Shown: piece by piece, positions 26,989 through 36,143 of the stretch
Layout of the letters: every line of letters begins with the position of its first letter
How positions within the stretch are numbered: the stretch's first letter is position 1
Assembly (NCBI RefSeq): GCF_901538265.1
Contig: NZ_LR593886.1
Location: forward strand, 6,221,738-6,285,737
Direction: 5' to 3'
Source of the DNA: Gemmata massiliana
GTDB lineage: Bacteria > Planctomycetota > Planctomycetia > Gemmatales > Gemmataceae
DNA length: 64,000 bases
Made by a program: the position numbers and the translations under genes
The notes under the pieces: generated by a model
The model's database searches: none
Told to the model about the DNA's origin: nothing
What the model saw: only the letters and a program-made list of their open reading frames with translations

Positions 26989-28161
26989 ATGCCCACCCCC
27001 GCAACAGTGTTGTTGAGCACCCCCCCGGGCCAGTCCAAAAGCGCCGACGATCTCCGGGCGCGGGTCGCGTCCGCGGGGTTCGTGGTCGCCGAGCACGCGC
27101 TCGGGTCCGCGCCGGCGGTGGATTTCGACCCGGTCGTGGTCGCGCTCATCGACACGGGCGCGCGAACGGACGTGGCCGCGGCGCAAACCCGGCGCTGGCG
27201 GGCCGAACTCGGCGACCAGATCGTGCCGGTACTGTGGATCGCAGCCCCGGAACAGGTCGCGGTCGGGTTGGACGCGGGGGCCGATGTGGTTCTGGCGCGC
27301 CCGATCGAACCGGGCGCGTTCGTAGCGCAACTCCGCGCACTAGCCCGAACGCAGTCGACTGCAGCGCGAGTGGCCGTGCGCGCGGCAGAGGCGCGGTTGC
27401 TCGGCGATCAGTTGAAAAAGGCCCTCGCGCAGCTCGAACGCGAACAGGAAATGGCACGCCGGGTTCGCGCGACGTTTCTGCCGCGTTCGTTCCCTCAAGT
27501 CGGAGCGGCGCGGTTCCACGTTTGCTACCGCCCCCGCAGTCGTTCGGGGGGTGACTTCTATAACGTGCAACGTCTCGACGAGCACCATGTCGGGTTCCTT
27601 GTGGGGGATGTGGTCGGCACCGGCACGGCTTCGGGCGGGTTGCTCGGGGCCTTCGTTCAGCGGTCCGTGGTGATGAAGGAGATTTCGGACCGCGGATACC
27701 GCATCGTACCGCCGGACGAGGTACTCAACGCCGTCAACCAGCTGCTGATCGGGCTGAGCGCGGGCGACGACCTGCCGCTCGTCGCGATGCTGGCCGGCGT
27801 GCTGCATACAGGAACCGGCGCCCTAACGATTGCCCGCGCCGGACTTCCGACCCCGGTTTACGTCCCCGCGACCGGGGCACCAGAAGTGTGGGCAGTGCCG
27901 GGACCGTTCCTGGGGTCTGCGGACACCACTTATCAGGTTCGGTCCGGCACGCTCAATCCGGGCGACCGGCTCGTGATCGGCACCGACGGGATGCGGCCCA
28001 CCGGTGATCCCGGTCCCGGCGGCCCGGACCGCCTACTCGAAGTGGTCGTAAAGCACCAAACTGCAAATAGTTCCGACTTCATAGACGCGATCGCACGCGA
28101 CCTGCTCCAACACGTGCGCCACGCCGACGATTTCACGCTGTTTGCGGTCGAAATGGGGTAA
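26989..28161 (+). CDS. SpoIIE/RsbU-type PP2C phosphatase with N-terminal receiver-like domain
   Basis: The 390-residue protein begins with a degenerate response-regulator-like domain (about 1-125: VVVALIDTGAR, then AGADVVLARPIEP), followed by a helical linker (LGDQLKKALAQLEREQEMAR) and a PP2C/SpoIIE domain. Metal-binding aspartates are visible in SGGDFY, VGDVVGTG and HADDFTLF. Such enzymes dephosphorylate anti-sigma-factor antagonists in partner-switching pathways; no antagonist or kinase gene lies nearby, so the target is unknown. It precedes palindromic repeat B and rpmE2. Confidence 0.88.
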   Translation: MPTPATVLLSTPPGQSKSADDLRARVASAGFVVAEHALGSAPAVDFDPVVVALIDTGARTDVAAAQTRRWRAELGDQIVPVLWIAAPEQVAVGLDAGADVVLARPIEPGAFVAQLRALARTQSTAARVAVRAAEARLLGDQLKKALAQLEREQEMARRVRATFLPRSFPQVGAARFHVCYRPRSRSGGDFYNVQRLDEHHVGFLVGDVVGTGTASGGLLGAFVQRSVVMKEISDRGYRIVPPDEVLNAVNQLLIGLSAGDDLPLVAMLAGVLHTGTGALTIARAGLPTPVYVPATGAPEVWAVPGPFLGSADTTYQVRSGTLNPGDRLVIGTDGMRPTGDPGPGGPDRLLEVVVKHQTANSSDFIDAIARDLLQHVRHADDFTLFAVEMG

Positions 28162-28169
28162 TTGGGCCG

Positions 28170-28299
28170 AACCTACCCCCCGTCCCCCTCCCTAAAGGGA
28201 AGGGGTGCAGGCACGCGAAATCTCTGAGGCTGGTACAGGTCGGTTGACGACGAACGGTCTGCACCCCTTCCCTTTAGGGAGGGGGACGGGGGGTAGGTT
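28170..28299. repeat. Palindromic repeat, family B, intergenic copy
   Basis: A 39-base arm (28170-28208, starting AACCTACCCCCCGTCCCCCT) is an exact reverse complement of 28261-28299. The 130-base element is closely related to the one translated inside galT at 56604-56735: both share the arm core CCCTCCCTAAAGGGAAGGGG and a central TCTGAGGCT (reverse-oriented in galT). It ends nine bases after the phosphatase stop and may also work as its terminator. Confidence 0.85.
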
Positions 28300-28331
28300 G
28301 TCTTTGTTTCCGGACAGTCCGAGTGGTCGAG

Positions 28332-28360
28332 TTGTCGAGCCGCGATCGAATTCCTATCCT
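28332..28360 (+). promoter_or_regulatory. Candidate sigma70-type promoter of rpmE2
   Basis: TTGTCG (28332-28337) and TATCCT (28355-28360) are separated by 17 bases, 33 bases upstream of the rpmE2 ATG. The fit to the housekeeping consensus is good but not exact; this is a sequence-only call. Confidence 0.45.
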
Positions 28361-28393
28361 AACTAGCCTAACCGAGATCCGCGGAGCTGAGTC

Positions 28394-28672
28394 ATGAAGA
28401 AGGGCATTCACCCCAATTACCGGCCGGTCGTGTTCCAAGACGCCGCCGCGAACTACTCCTTCCTGTCGCAATCGTGCGTTCAGACCAACGACACGATCAA
28501 GTGGGCCGACGGCAACGAGTACCCGCTGTACAAACTGGAAATCTCCAGCGCCAGCCACCCGTTCTTCACGGGTAAAATGAAGTTGCTCGACACCACCGGC
28601 CGGGTTCAGAAGTTCAACGACAAGTACAAGAAGACCGGCGCGGGCTACAAGAAGCCGGCCGAAGGGAAGTAA
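28394..28672 (+). CDS. rpmE2: Ribosomal protein L31 type B
   Basis: The 92-residue protein matches L31, a 50S subunit protein: MKKGIHPNYRPVVFQDAAAN at the N-terminus and KLEISSASHPFFTGKMKLLDTTGRV in the middle. The zinc-binding cysteines of type A are absent (the single Cys is in LSQSCVQTND), which makes it the zinc-independent type B, the form induced by zinc limitation in other bacteria. A candidate promoter lies just upstream, and prfA follows 152 bases later, a common arrangement. Confidence 0.95.
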   Translation: MKKGIHPNYRPVVFQDAAANYSFLSQSCVQTNDTIKWADGNEYPLYKLEISSASHPFFTGKMKLLDTTGRVQKFNDKYKKTGAGYKKPAEGK

Positions 28673-28824
28673 GCACTTCACAGTGTTTGGCGCCCCGGCG
28701 GAGAGTGCTTGTGACGGGTACTTCGCAGAACCGTGCCGCTTACGACCTGGGGCCGCTTTAGCGCCCCGGGCCGAGTCCGCGCGTTTCTCGAACCCCTTCA
28801 CACACTTAGAACCAAACACGACCC

Positions 28825-29901
28825 ATGTTTCCCGTACTCGAAACGCAACTCACGCGCTACCGCGACCTCGAACAGCAACTCTACGACCCCGTAATCGCCA
28901 GCGACCCCGCGAAGGCCGGGGCCATCAGCAAAGAGCGCGGGGCGCTCGCCAAGATCGTCGAACCGTACATTGAATACAAGAACCTCTGCACCGCGATCGC
29001 GGACGCGGAAGCGATGGCCGCTGATCCCGATCTGAAGGCGATGGCGGACGAGGAACTCGCCGACCTGCGCCCGAAACGCGACGCACTCCACGCGAAGATC
29101 GAAGACCAGCTCTTAATCGACCCATCCGAGGACTTCTCGAACCTGATCGTCGAAATCCGGGCCGGAACCGGGGGCGACGAAGCCGCGCTGTTCGCGGGCA
29201 ATCTGTACGAAATGTACACCCGGTACGTGCGCGAGAAGGGCTGGAAGCTCGAAGAACTCGCGTTCAGCCCCGGCGAAGCGGGCGGGTTCAAGGAAATCAC
29301 GTTCAGCGTGTCCGGCGACGACGTGTACCAGTTCTTGCGATACGAGTCCGGCGGGCACCGGGTCCAGCGCGTCCCGGCCACGGAAACACAAGGACGCATC
29401 CACACGTCCGCCGCAACGGTCGCGGTGATGCCCGAGCCGGAAGAAGCCCAGGTCGTCATCAACGAGGCCGCGGACATCGAGTGGGAGCGGATGCGGGCTG
29501 GCGGTGCGGGCGGTCAGCACGTCAACAAGACCGAAAGTGCGGTCCGCATCTGGTACAAGAAGGGCACGCCCGACGAGATGGAAGTGAAGTGCCAGGACGG
29601 ACGCAGCCAGGGTAAGAACTACGAGCAGGCGATGCGTATTCTGCGGTCGCGCCTGTTCGAGCGGCAGCAGGAGAAGCTCCACCGGGAACGGTCCGACATG
29701 CGCAAGTCGCTGATCGGCACCGGCGACCGAAACGCCCGCATCCGCACGTACAACTACCCGCAGAACCGCTGCACCGATCACCGCATCGAGTTCACCGCAT
29801 ACCGGCTCGACTCGATCATGGCCGGTGACCTCGAACAAATGGTCCAGCCGATGCGCGACCACGTGAGGAAGGAAAAGCTGGCCGCGAACAGCGCGAAGTG
29901 A
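28825..29901 (+). CDS. prfA: Peptide chain release factor 1
   Basis: This 358-residue class I release factor is of full normal length. It has the stop-codon recognition tripeptide PAT at residues 184-186 ([13 protein letters not shown]), typical of RF1, and the catalytic GGQ at 229-231 ([16 protein letters not shown]). It releases the peptide at UAA and UAG codons. ATG start; it follows rpmE2, and a repeat D copy lies directly downstream. Confidence 0.97.
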   Translation: MFPVLETQLTRYRDLEQQLYDPVIASDPAKAGAISKERGALAKIVEPYIEYKNLCTAIADAEAMAADPDLKAMADEELADLRPKRDALHAKIEDQLLIDPSEDFSNLIVEIRAGTGGDEAALFAGNLYEMYTRYVREKGWKLEELAFSPGEAGGFKEITFSVSGDDVYQFLRYESGGHRVQRVPATETQGRIHTSAATVAVMPEPEEAQVVINEAADIEWERMRAGGAGGQHVNKTESAVRIWYKKGTPDEMEVKCQDGRSQGKNYEQAMRILRSRLFERQQEKLHRERSDMRKSLIGTGDRNARIRTYNYPQNRCTDHRIEFTAYRLDSIMAGDLEQMVQPMRDHVRKEKLAANSAK

Positions 29902-29911
29902 GCCGCGGAAC

Positions 29912-29957
29912 AGAAAAAGAGCCGCGGATAACGCAGATTACGCGGATCAGACAACAG
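29912..29957. repeat. Dispersed repeat D, copy 2
   Basis: This copy is nearly identical to 17902-17946 (core GCCGCGGATAACGCAGATTA). It lies eleven bases after the prfA stop codon. Confidence 0.75.
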
Positions 29958-29986
29958 TGTGATATCTAGCCCCGTAGGGGCGGCAG

Positions 29987-30030
29987 CGTGTAGCCAGGGG
30001 TGGAGCTGATACTCCACCCCTGGCTACACG
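29987..30030. terminator. Perfect 19-bp stem-loop downstream of prfA
   Basis: CGTGTAGCCAGGGGTGGAG (29987-30005) pairs exactly with 30012-30030 around a 6-base loop. It lies 86 bases after the prfA stop. There is no U tract, so it may be a repeat-type hairpin or RNA-stabilising structure and not an intrinsic terminator. Confidence 0.5.
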
Positions 30031-30258
30031 CGAGACCTCCGTAGCGCCTCCCACTCGTCCTCGCATCCGCAACTCTCTCTCAGTCGCCATTGCATCTCTC
30101 ACGTCTATTGCGCCGCGTTGCTCCCGGTATTCAGTGGCGGAGCGCGAGTTTATGACTTAGGAATGATGATGCGGAACCGAACCACCCGAACCGGCGTCGA
30201 AATAGAGTCTGGTTCCGCATCACCCCGCCTACTCACCCCTCCGAGAGGAACTATTACG

Positions 30259-30978
30259 ATGTTTCAACGGGTAACGTACATCGCCGCGCTCGCGGCGTGC
30301 GGGCTCGGGCTGACCGCGCTCCACGGCAGCGCGCAGCCGGAGAAGAAGGCCAAGCCGGAAGACCAGGCCAAGTCGAAGAAGGCCCTTCAAGAAGTCCAGG
30401 ACTTCATCGGGTTGTGGAACCTGGAAGGCACGCAGAAAGTCGGCGCGAAGACCGAGGCGTGGAAGGAGAAAGTGAATTGGGGTTGGAAGTTCAAGGACGG
30501 CGATGCCTGGATCGTCGTATCGTTCGCCGACGGGAAGGGCAAGTTTTTCAGCACCGGCGAGTTGAAGTACATCCTGGAGAAGAAGAAGTACGTGCTCGCC
30601 CTCACCCCGGCCGCGAAGGGCGAGGCCGCCCAGACGTTCGAGGGCGACTACGCGAAGGGCGCGCTGAAACTGGAGCGCAAGGACGCCAAGACCAACGACG
30701 TGTACCGCCTCACACTGAACACCGTCGCGGAGGGCGAACGATTCGTGATGAAGTACGAGAAGCAAGACGGCGGGAAGGGGCTGTTCTCCGCGGTCCACGC
30801 GATGCAGGGCAACAAGGACGGCGTCGTGGCGGGCGGCCCCAAGAAACCCGAGTGCATCGTCTCGGGCGGCTCGGCCAACATCGCCGTCAGTTACAACGGC
30901 AAGACCTACTACGTGTGCTGCAGCGGGTGCCGCGACGAGTTCAACGCGGACCCGGCCAAGTACACGAAGGGCAAATAA
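30259..30978 (+). CDS. Secreted protein with C-terminal YHS domain
   Basis: The ATG at 30259 follows GAGGAA and opens a signal peptide (MFQRVTYIAALAACGLGLTA). The 239-residue protein has a lipocalin-like beta-rich region (about 45-190, DFIGLWNLEGTQKVG). A YHS domain at the C-terminus (KTYYVCCSGCRDEFNADPAK, preceded by ECIVSGG) has cysteines spaced as in metal-binding YHS domains. The probable location is periplasmic and metal binding is inferred. The next gene is on the same strand 198 bases downstream. Confidence 0.82.
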   Translation: MFQRVTYIAALAACGLGLTALHGSAQPEKKAKPEDQAKSKKALQEVQDFIGLWNLEGTQKVGAKTEAWKEKVNWGWKFKDGDAWIVVSFADGKGKFFSTGELKYILEKKKYVLALTPAAKGEAAQTFEGDYAKGALKLERKDAKTNDVYRLTLNTVAEGERFVMKYEKQDGGKGLFSAVHAMQGNKDGVVAGGPKKPECIVSGGSANIAVSYNGKTYYVCCSGCRDEFNADPAKYTKGK

Positions 30979-31175
30979 GCAACACCGCCGTTCCCGGAGC
31001 TAATTGAGCGCTTCGGGAACGGTGCGAACGCTCGGCCCGATCCCTCTGACCCCTCTCCTTGCTTCCTGTCCCTCATTTCCCCCAAGTTCGCTCTCTTTCG
31101 CTCAAGCCGCTTATCCCTCCGGGTCGATCTTCTGTGTGGTGCACAGTCCGGCGCACCGCGAAAGGAGGTCCGACC

Positions 31176-32702
31176 GTGCGCCCGAAACACGCCCTGATCA
31201 TCGTTATCGGGTTAGGTACGGCGCTCGCGCTGACTCCGGTCGCACGGCCCCAGGACGGGCGTGGTCCGTTCGACGGGCTCCAGGCACACTACTGGCCGCA
31301 CCGCAAAGTCGGAATCCCGGTCGGCATTGAGAAACTCGTCGGGGTCGAAAACAAGCCCACACACCTCCAGCTCTACTACTCCCTCAAGCGCGGCCCGTTC
31401 CAGAAAGGGCCGAAACTGGCACTCGACCGACTGGACGAAATCGACAGCGGGAAGAAGGGCATCATCTTCGAGGCCCCCCGCGACGGCGATTACGAGTTCA
31501 CCGTGCAGCACATTTACGCCAGCGGGAAAGTCGCCCCTGCAACCGACACACTCGCGCCGGAACTACGGATCGTTGTCGATACGACGGCCCCGCGCGTCCA
31601 AATCGCGGTATCGGGCAACGGGGTCGAGTGGCGCGCCACCGACGACAACATCGACCCCGCGGGCATCACCGTTCAGTGCAAGTGGCCCGCGACTAACGAG
31701 TGGACGAACGTGAAGAACGTGGTCGCGGACCGCCCGTTCCCGACGAGCGGCACTTACGGGTGGAGGTTCAAGCCGGGGGACGTACTCGACGTGCGCGTGA
31801 AGGCCCGCGACCGGGCCGGGCACGAGGGCGTCTCGCCGGTCGTCCGCGTGCCTGCGGAATCGGGCACGCCAGTAGGCTTGCCGAAGGAACCGGCGTGGGG
31901 CGGTGACCCGGCGCCGTCACTGCCGGAATCGCGCATCGACTACGTGAACACGCTCGATTTCAATTTCGATTACACCGTGCAGCACATGGGACGCTCCGGG
32001 GTCCGGGCCTCGCACTTGTTCGTGCAGAAGGACCGGAATCCGTGGGAGTTCGAGAAGAAGCAGCCAGAGAATCTGATGCCCGGCGGCAAAGAGCCGCACT
32101 CAATCACGCTGTCGTACAAGGCACCCAGCGAGGGCATTTACGGGTTCTACATCATCCCGGAGAGCGGGGCGGGCAAGAAGGCCGACGACCCCAAGAAGGA
32201 CGATCCGCCGATGATGCTGGTGGTGGTAGACACCACGAAACCGCAGGTGGAGATCACCAGCGTGCAGGTGAAACCGGGTGGAGTTAAGGGGCCGATCGTC
32301 GAGATCACCTGGCGCGCGACCGACTCGAACCTAATGCCGCGGCCCGTGAACCTGGAGTGGTCGTCCGACAGAGAGGCGACCAAGTGGAACGAGATCAAGT
32401 ACCGGCTCGACAACGACCTCACCGCCACGACCGGGCGCTACGCCTGGGAAGTGCCGGACGAGAAGCTGTGGAGGTTCTACGTTCGTGCCCGGGCCGTGGA
32501 CAAGGCCGCGAACGCCGGCGAAAGCGTCTGGGGTCAAGAAGTGATCGTCGACCTGGAGAAGCCATCGGGCACGATCGACCGCGTCCGCGGGGGATCGGGC
32601 GGCGGGGCGGGCACACCGGCGCCGAAATCCGACACGTCTCCCGGGACACCGGCGCCAAAATCGCCCTCGCCCGGCAAACCGGTCGATAGCCTGTTACCTT
32701 GA
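31176..32702 (+). CDS. Secreted beta-sandwich repeat protein
   Basis: The GTG at 31176 is chosen because AAGGAGG (31163-31169) lies six bases upstream and a signal peptide (MRPKHALIIVIGLGTALALT) follows. The 508-residue protein has several Ig/fibronectin-like units marked by DTTAPRVQI and DTTKPQVEI, each followed by WRATD (VEWRATDDN, ITWRATDSN), which shows an internal duplication of about 250 residues. The Pro/Ser/Thr-rich tail is low complexity. A cell-surface or periplasmic structural role is inferred; no catalytic motif is visible. Confidence 0.78.
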   Translation: MRPKHALIIVIGLGTALALTPVARPQDGRGPFDGLQAHYWPHRKVGIPVGIEKLVGVENKPTHLQLYYSLKRGPFQKGPKLALDRLDEIDSGKKGIIFEAPRDGDYEFTVQHIYASGKVAPATDTLAPELRIVVDTTAPRVQIAVSGNGVEWRATDDNIDPAGITVQCKWPATNEWTNVKNVVADRPFPTSGTYGWRFKPGDVLDVRVKARDRAGHEGVSPVVRVPAESGTPVGLPKEPAWGGDPAPSLPESRIDYVNTLDFNFDYTVQHMGRSGVRASHLFVQKDRNPWEFEKKQPENLMPGGKEPHSITLSYKAPSEGIYGFYIIPESGAGKKADDPKKDDPPMMLVVVDTTKPQVEITSVQVKPGGVKGPIVEITWRATDSNLMPRPVNLEWSSDREATKWNEIKYRLDNDLTATTGRYAWEVPDEKLWRFYVRARAVDKAANAGESVWGQEVIVDLEKPSGTIDRVRGGSGGGAGTPAPKSDTSPGTPAPKSPSPGKPVDSLLP

Positions 32703-32835
32703 GCGATGAAACCTTACTGCAATCGGTGCAACAACCGGGCTACCGGGTTGCACAAATCACCGCCTGTCGTTAATTTCACATCGGCTCGACGAATCTGCCC
32801 ACAAGGGCGATAAGTCTTCTCACAGGCCGAGCGTG

Positions 32836-34233
32836 ATGCCCACTCCCCTTCTCCGCCCCGCGGTCCCGGGTACCGTGCCCGGGGACCGGCTCGAAGCCGT
32901 TGACCAGCTCCGCACCGCGTGCCGGCGGTGGGCGAGTTCCGCCCCGGTACACCTCCCGTACATCGACCTGACGTTCGCGTTCGGATTTGCTCTCCTCGGT
33001 GATGCCGATCGTGCCCGGAATCTGCTGGAACGAGGCACTGAGGAGCTTCGGTCCGCACAGGTGCGTGTTGGTGAATTTCCGGAGACGGTCGAAAAGAGCG
33101 CGGTCGAGGTCCGACATTTCTTGGTAGCGATATTCCGGTATCGGATCGAACAGGTGTTGACGGGCCGTCCGCACGCGGGGGCACTGTCGGGGAAGGTTCT
33201 CATCGACTGGACCGAACTCGTTCGGCGCGCAACTGTTTCGATCCCCAGCCCTTCCAAACTAACCGTGCATGCGATCAACGTGTACCGAATGGTTTCGTGG
33301 GTGCTCGAGCCGTCTGACCCGGTTGATCCGTACCGCACATTCACCGAGTGGCGGCCACCCCTGGAACAGCAACTTGTTGACGCCGAGTTCCTGCACGATC
33401 CGGTCGCACTTACCGAACAGCTCAATGATTTTGTTCCGCGCGTGATTTCGGCCAAACAAGAGCTGAAAGAAATTAACCTGCTCCGAGATTCGCTGTCGCT
33501 CGCACTTCGAGTCGGGGCGGAGTTCGCCGCGGGGATGCTCACCCTCGTTCGCCCCGTTCTGGAGCGCGCGACCAACGAAGTGATTGTGAACGGCCAAAGC
33601 CACTCGTCCGTCATTTGGCCGTTGTGCCGGCTACTGGAGCGCGGGCTTTACGTTGCTAGCTGTATCGGACGCGCGGACGTGGTCAGCGAATGGGCGAATC
33701 TGTTCGAGGAACTGGTCGAGCGGCTTCCCGTCGAGCCGCGACTAAAGTTCGTCCACATGTCTGGCCCGCAGTGCTTGTGGAGCCTTCAAGCCTTCGGGCT
33801 TTCGGAACCTATCGAGCGGATCACAACTCACCTTCGGTCACTCGCCCCCACTTCTCGGTCCGAAGACACTCCGGAAGCCGCGGCGCGCATTTGGAGTGCA
33901 CAACTCGTTGTTGCGGCCGCGTGCCTAGCTCTCGGGCAGACCGAGGAGGCCGCCCCAGTTCTGACACAAGTTCGGCGCGAACTGCTCGGCTCGCTGGGCG
34001 CGAGACTCACATCGAAAGACTACACCGAACTGGTCTGGGCATTCGTGTTCGCGATCGGCCAGAGCGCCCAGGCGCCGGGACTCGAGCAACTCACCGATTT
34101 GTTCCGCGAACTGCCGCCCGAGAAGGTGACCAACACCTGGACAACGGCCGCGTACTTCTCACGGTCACACTTGCTCGTAACGGAAGGCGCGCTCGCGGCC
34201 GCGTGCCAGATGGCGCTCGAACTGCCACAGTAA
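32836..34233 (+). CDS. Hypothetical all-helical protein
   Basis: This 465-residue protein is unrecognised. The ATG at 32836 is preferred over the adjacent GTG. It is predicted mostly helical, with TPR-like features (FGFALLGDADRARNLLERGT near the N-terminus and LAACLALGQTEEAAPVL-type spacing later), and has no signal peptide or membrane span. The gene and its downstream neighbours lie in a block of unassigned genes (32.8-37 kb), suggesting an accessory region. Confidence 0.65.
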   Translation: MPTPLLRPAVPGTVPGDRLEAVDQLRTACRRWASSAPVHLPYIDLTFAFGFALLGDADRARNLLERGTEELRSAQVRVGEFPETVEKSAVEVRHFLVAIFRYRIEQVLTGRPHAGALSGKVLIDWTELVRRATVSIPSPSKLTVHAINVYRMVSWVLEPSDPVDPYRTFTEWRPPLEQQLVDAEFLHDPVALTEQLNDFVPRVISAKQELKEINLLRDSLSLALRVGAEFAAGMLTLVRPVLERATNEVIVNGQSHSSVIWPLCRLLERGLYVASCIGRADVVSEWANLFEELVERLPVEPRLKFVHMSGPQCLWSLQAFGLSEPIERITTHLRSLAPTSRSEDTPEAAARIWSAQLVVAAACLALGQTEEAAPVLTQVRRELLGSLGARLTSKDYTELVWAFVFAIGQSAQAPGLEQLTDLFRELPPEKVTNTWTTAAYFSRSHLLVTEGALAAACQMALELPQ

Positions 34234-34311
34234 TTTGCCCAGCACAGGACGGTCTCACTTGGCACCGGTGTCGTAATCGGTCATGCGCGATGCGACTCCA
34301 GAGGGTGTCCG

Positions 34312-35019
34312 ATGACCGAAAAGCAGTGGTTGAAGTGTACAGAACCGGAATTGATGTCGGAGCTGCTCAAAGCGAAGTTGAGCGCGCGCAAGAGCCGGCT
34401 TTTGACATGTGCGATTTGCAGGGACATGGGGCGAGAGATCAAGGACGAGCGCTACTGGAAAGTGATCGACACCGGCGAACTCTGGGCCGACGAGGGAAAT
34501 CAACCGCCCGAGACAGAGGAGGTCTGGGAGACTGGATTTATCCTTTACGATGAGGCTCGGGCGGCCGGTGACTTCAATGCTTCCATTGTAACCCTCCGCA
34601 CGACGAGTTGCGTAGAGCCGGACCCGTTACACCTATTTTTTCAGCAACCAAAGCCCGAGCAGCAAGGCTGGCGGCGAGTTCTGAAAATCAGTTCCGAAAT
34701 CGTGGACCGTGTGTTCGGCGATGAAACTGAGGGACAGGTGCAGGTCCGAAAGGAGAGACGAACTTGGTGTTGCTACGCGCGTGAAATTCTCGGCAATCCC
34801 TTTCGCCCTGTAACCTTCACCCCCGACTGGCGCACCTCTACCGCTCTCACACTCGCGGCGCGGGTGTACGAGTCGCGGGACTTCAGCGCGATGCCCATTC
34901 TCGCCGATGCACTCCAAGACGCGGGCTGCGAGAATGCCGACATCCTGAATCACTGCCGCGGCGGTGGGCCGCACGTGCGCGGGTGCTGGGTCGTTGACTT
35001 GGTGCTTGGTAAGGAGTGA
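34312..35019 (+). CDS. Gemmataceae-type paralogue-family protein
   Basis: The 235-residue protein begins MTEKQWLKCTEPELMSELL and ends with ILNHCRGGGPHVRGCWVVDL. From memory this opening and closing are shared by many paralogues in Gemmata genomes, sometimes next to TIGR02996 domains; a search would be needed to confirm it. The C-terminal 60 residues (NPFRPVTFTPDWRTSTALTL onward) are the conserved part. The middle is variable. It appears soluble, with a Cys pair (TCAICRDMG) near residue 32. The function is unknown. Confidence 0.7.
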   Translation: MTEKQWLKCTEPELMSELLKAKLSARKSRLLTCAICRDMGREIKDERYWKVIDTGELWADEGNQPPETEEVWETGFILYDEARAAGDFNASIVTLRTTSCVEPDPLHLFFQQPKPEQQGWRRVLKISSEIVDRVFGDETEGQVQVRKERRTWCCYAREILGNPFRPVTFTPDWRTSTALTLAARVYESRDFSAMPILADALQDAGCENADILNHCRGGGPHVRGCWVVDLVLGKE

Positions 35020-35074
35020 ACGCGGCTCTGTTTTAAGACACCGATTCGAGTTTTTCCTAAAAATCCGCACACCA

Positions 35075-35103
35075 AATAGCAACTAATAGCAACCGAATAG
35101 CAA
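35075..35103 (+). repeat. Triple AATAGCAA repeat before the small membrane-protein gene
   Basis: AATAGCAA occurs at 35075-35082, 35085-35092 and 35096-35103, spaced 10 and 11 bases apart, the last copy running into the ATG at 35103. Helical-turn spacing and position suggest a possible operator or leader element; no ribosome binding site is visible in this A-rich stretch. Confidence 0.4.
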
Positions 35104-35324
35104 TGAAAACAATCATCTTAGGGTTCTTGCTCTTGGGCTTCGCGGGCATGGTGCTCACGTCCCCGTACTGGCTGTTTCGGGAACTGGTCCGCCCGAACGA
35201 CGAACAGTTGCCGACGTGGATGGGGGACGCTCGGGCGCGCAAAAAGCGGCTCCTCATTATCATGGGAATCCTGGCACTCATCGGGGGCGGCGCTGCAATT
35301 TTCGCGGGCCTGTCTGCACAGTAG
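35103..35324 (+). CDS. Small two-span membrane protein
   Basis: The 73-residue protein has two hydrophobic segments, residues 3-27 ([20 protein letters not shown]) and about 49-69 ([20 protein letters not shown]), joined by a polar loop with charged residues. It starts with ATG but without a clear ribosome binding site; the leader holds three AATAGCAA copies. I do not recognise it. pdxH follows 115 bases downstream on the same strand. Confidence 0.6.
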   Translation: MKTIILGFLLLGFAGMVLTSPYWLFRELVRPNDEQLPTWMGDARARKKRLLIIMGILALIGGGAAIFAGLSAQ

Positions 35325-35439
35325 AGGCGTGGAACCGCTCCGCGTGTCGGGGCGAGCCACCGACCGTTGTCGCCCCGTTGTACAATACCGCCGGGCGCAA
35401 CTGTTCGGCGCTCAGCACTCGAACGGAGCCGGGATACAC

Positions 35440-36078
35440 GTGCCTTCACTAGCCGATTTGCGCAAAGAGTATTCCGCCGGCGGACTGTCGGAGGCGGACG
35501 CGGGGGGCGATCCGTTCGCGCTGTTCCACCGCTGGTTCGCACAGGCGGTCGCGACCGAGATGACCGACCCCAACGCGATGATCCTCGCGACCAGCACCCC
35601 CGACGGGCACCCGTCCGCGCGCGCGGTGCTGCTCAAGGCGCTCGACGACCGCGGGTTCACGTTCTTCACGAACTACGACAGCCGCAAGGGGAACGAGATG
35701 GCCGCGAACCCGCGCGTCGCGCTGGTGTTCCTGTGGCACCCCCTCGAGCGCCAAGTCCGCGTGGAGGGCACGGTCGAAGTGGTGACCGCGGCGGAGTCCG
35801 ACGAGTATTTCGCGAAGCGCCCGCTCGGGAGCCGGCTCGGGGCGTGGGCGTCTCCCCAAAGTGCCGTGATCGCCGGGCGCGAGGTATTGGAGAAAGCGCA
35901 CGCCGAACTGGTGGCGAAGTTCCCAGACGGGAACCCACCGCGCCCGTCGAACTGGGGCGGGTACCGCGTGCTCCCCACGGCGATCGAGTTCTGGCAGGGG
36001 CGCCCGAGTCGACTGCACGACCGCATCGTGTTCCGTCGCACCGCGAACGGGTGGGTGCGCGAGCGGCTGGCGCCCTAA
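35440..36078 (+). CDS. pdxH: Pyridoxamine 5'-phosphate oxidase
   Basis: The GTG start at 35440 gives 212 residues, the family's normal length; a longer frame upstream has no supporting features. Signatures include [20 protein letters not shown] and [11 protein letters not shown] for FMN and phosphate binding, and [20 protein letters not shown] with LHDRIVF at the C-terminus. It oxidises pyridoxamine or pyridoxine 5'-phosphate to pyridoxal 5'-phosphate with FMN in the cytoplasm. GGAG lies eleven bases upstream of the start. Confidence 0.93.
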   Translation: MPSLADLRKEYSAGGLSEADAGGDPFALFHRWFAQAVATEMTDPNAMILATSTPDGHPSARAVLLKALDDRGFTFFTNYDSRKGNEMAANPRVALVFLWHPLERQVRVEGTVEVVTAAESDEYFAKRPLGSRLGAWASPQSAVIAGREVLEKAHAELVAKFPDGNPPRPSNWGGYRVLPTAIEFWQGRPSRLHDRIVFRRTANGWVRERLAP

Positions 36079-36143
36079 CCATCTCCTGTCAAATGACGAA
36101 GTGAACGAGTAGCGAACCAATCGAAAGCGGATCGAGAGCTGGG

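Larger units (their letters stand above)
29902..30258. other. Intergenic region with repeat D and a perfect hairpin
   Basis: These 357 bases hold repeat D copy 2 (29912-29957) and the 19-bp stem-loop at 29987-30030. The rest is without a supported gene. GAGGAA at 30244-30249 is the likely ribosome binding site of the YHS-domain gene. Confidence 0.55.

Noticed and set aside
28170..28299. Family B element as a transposon with coding capacity
   Set aside because: It is only 130 bases, with no frame for a transposase; at most a non-autonomous element.
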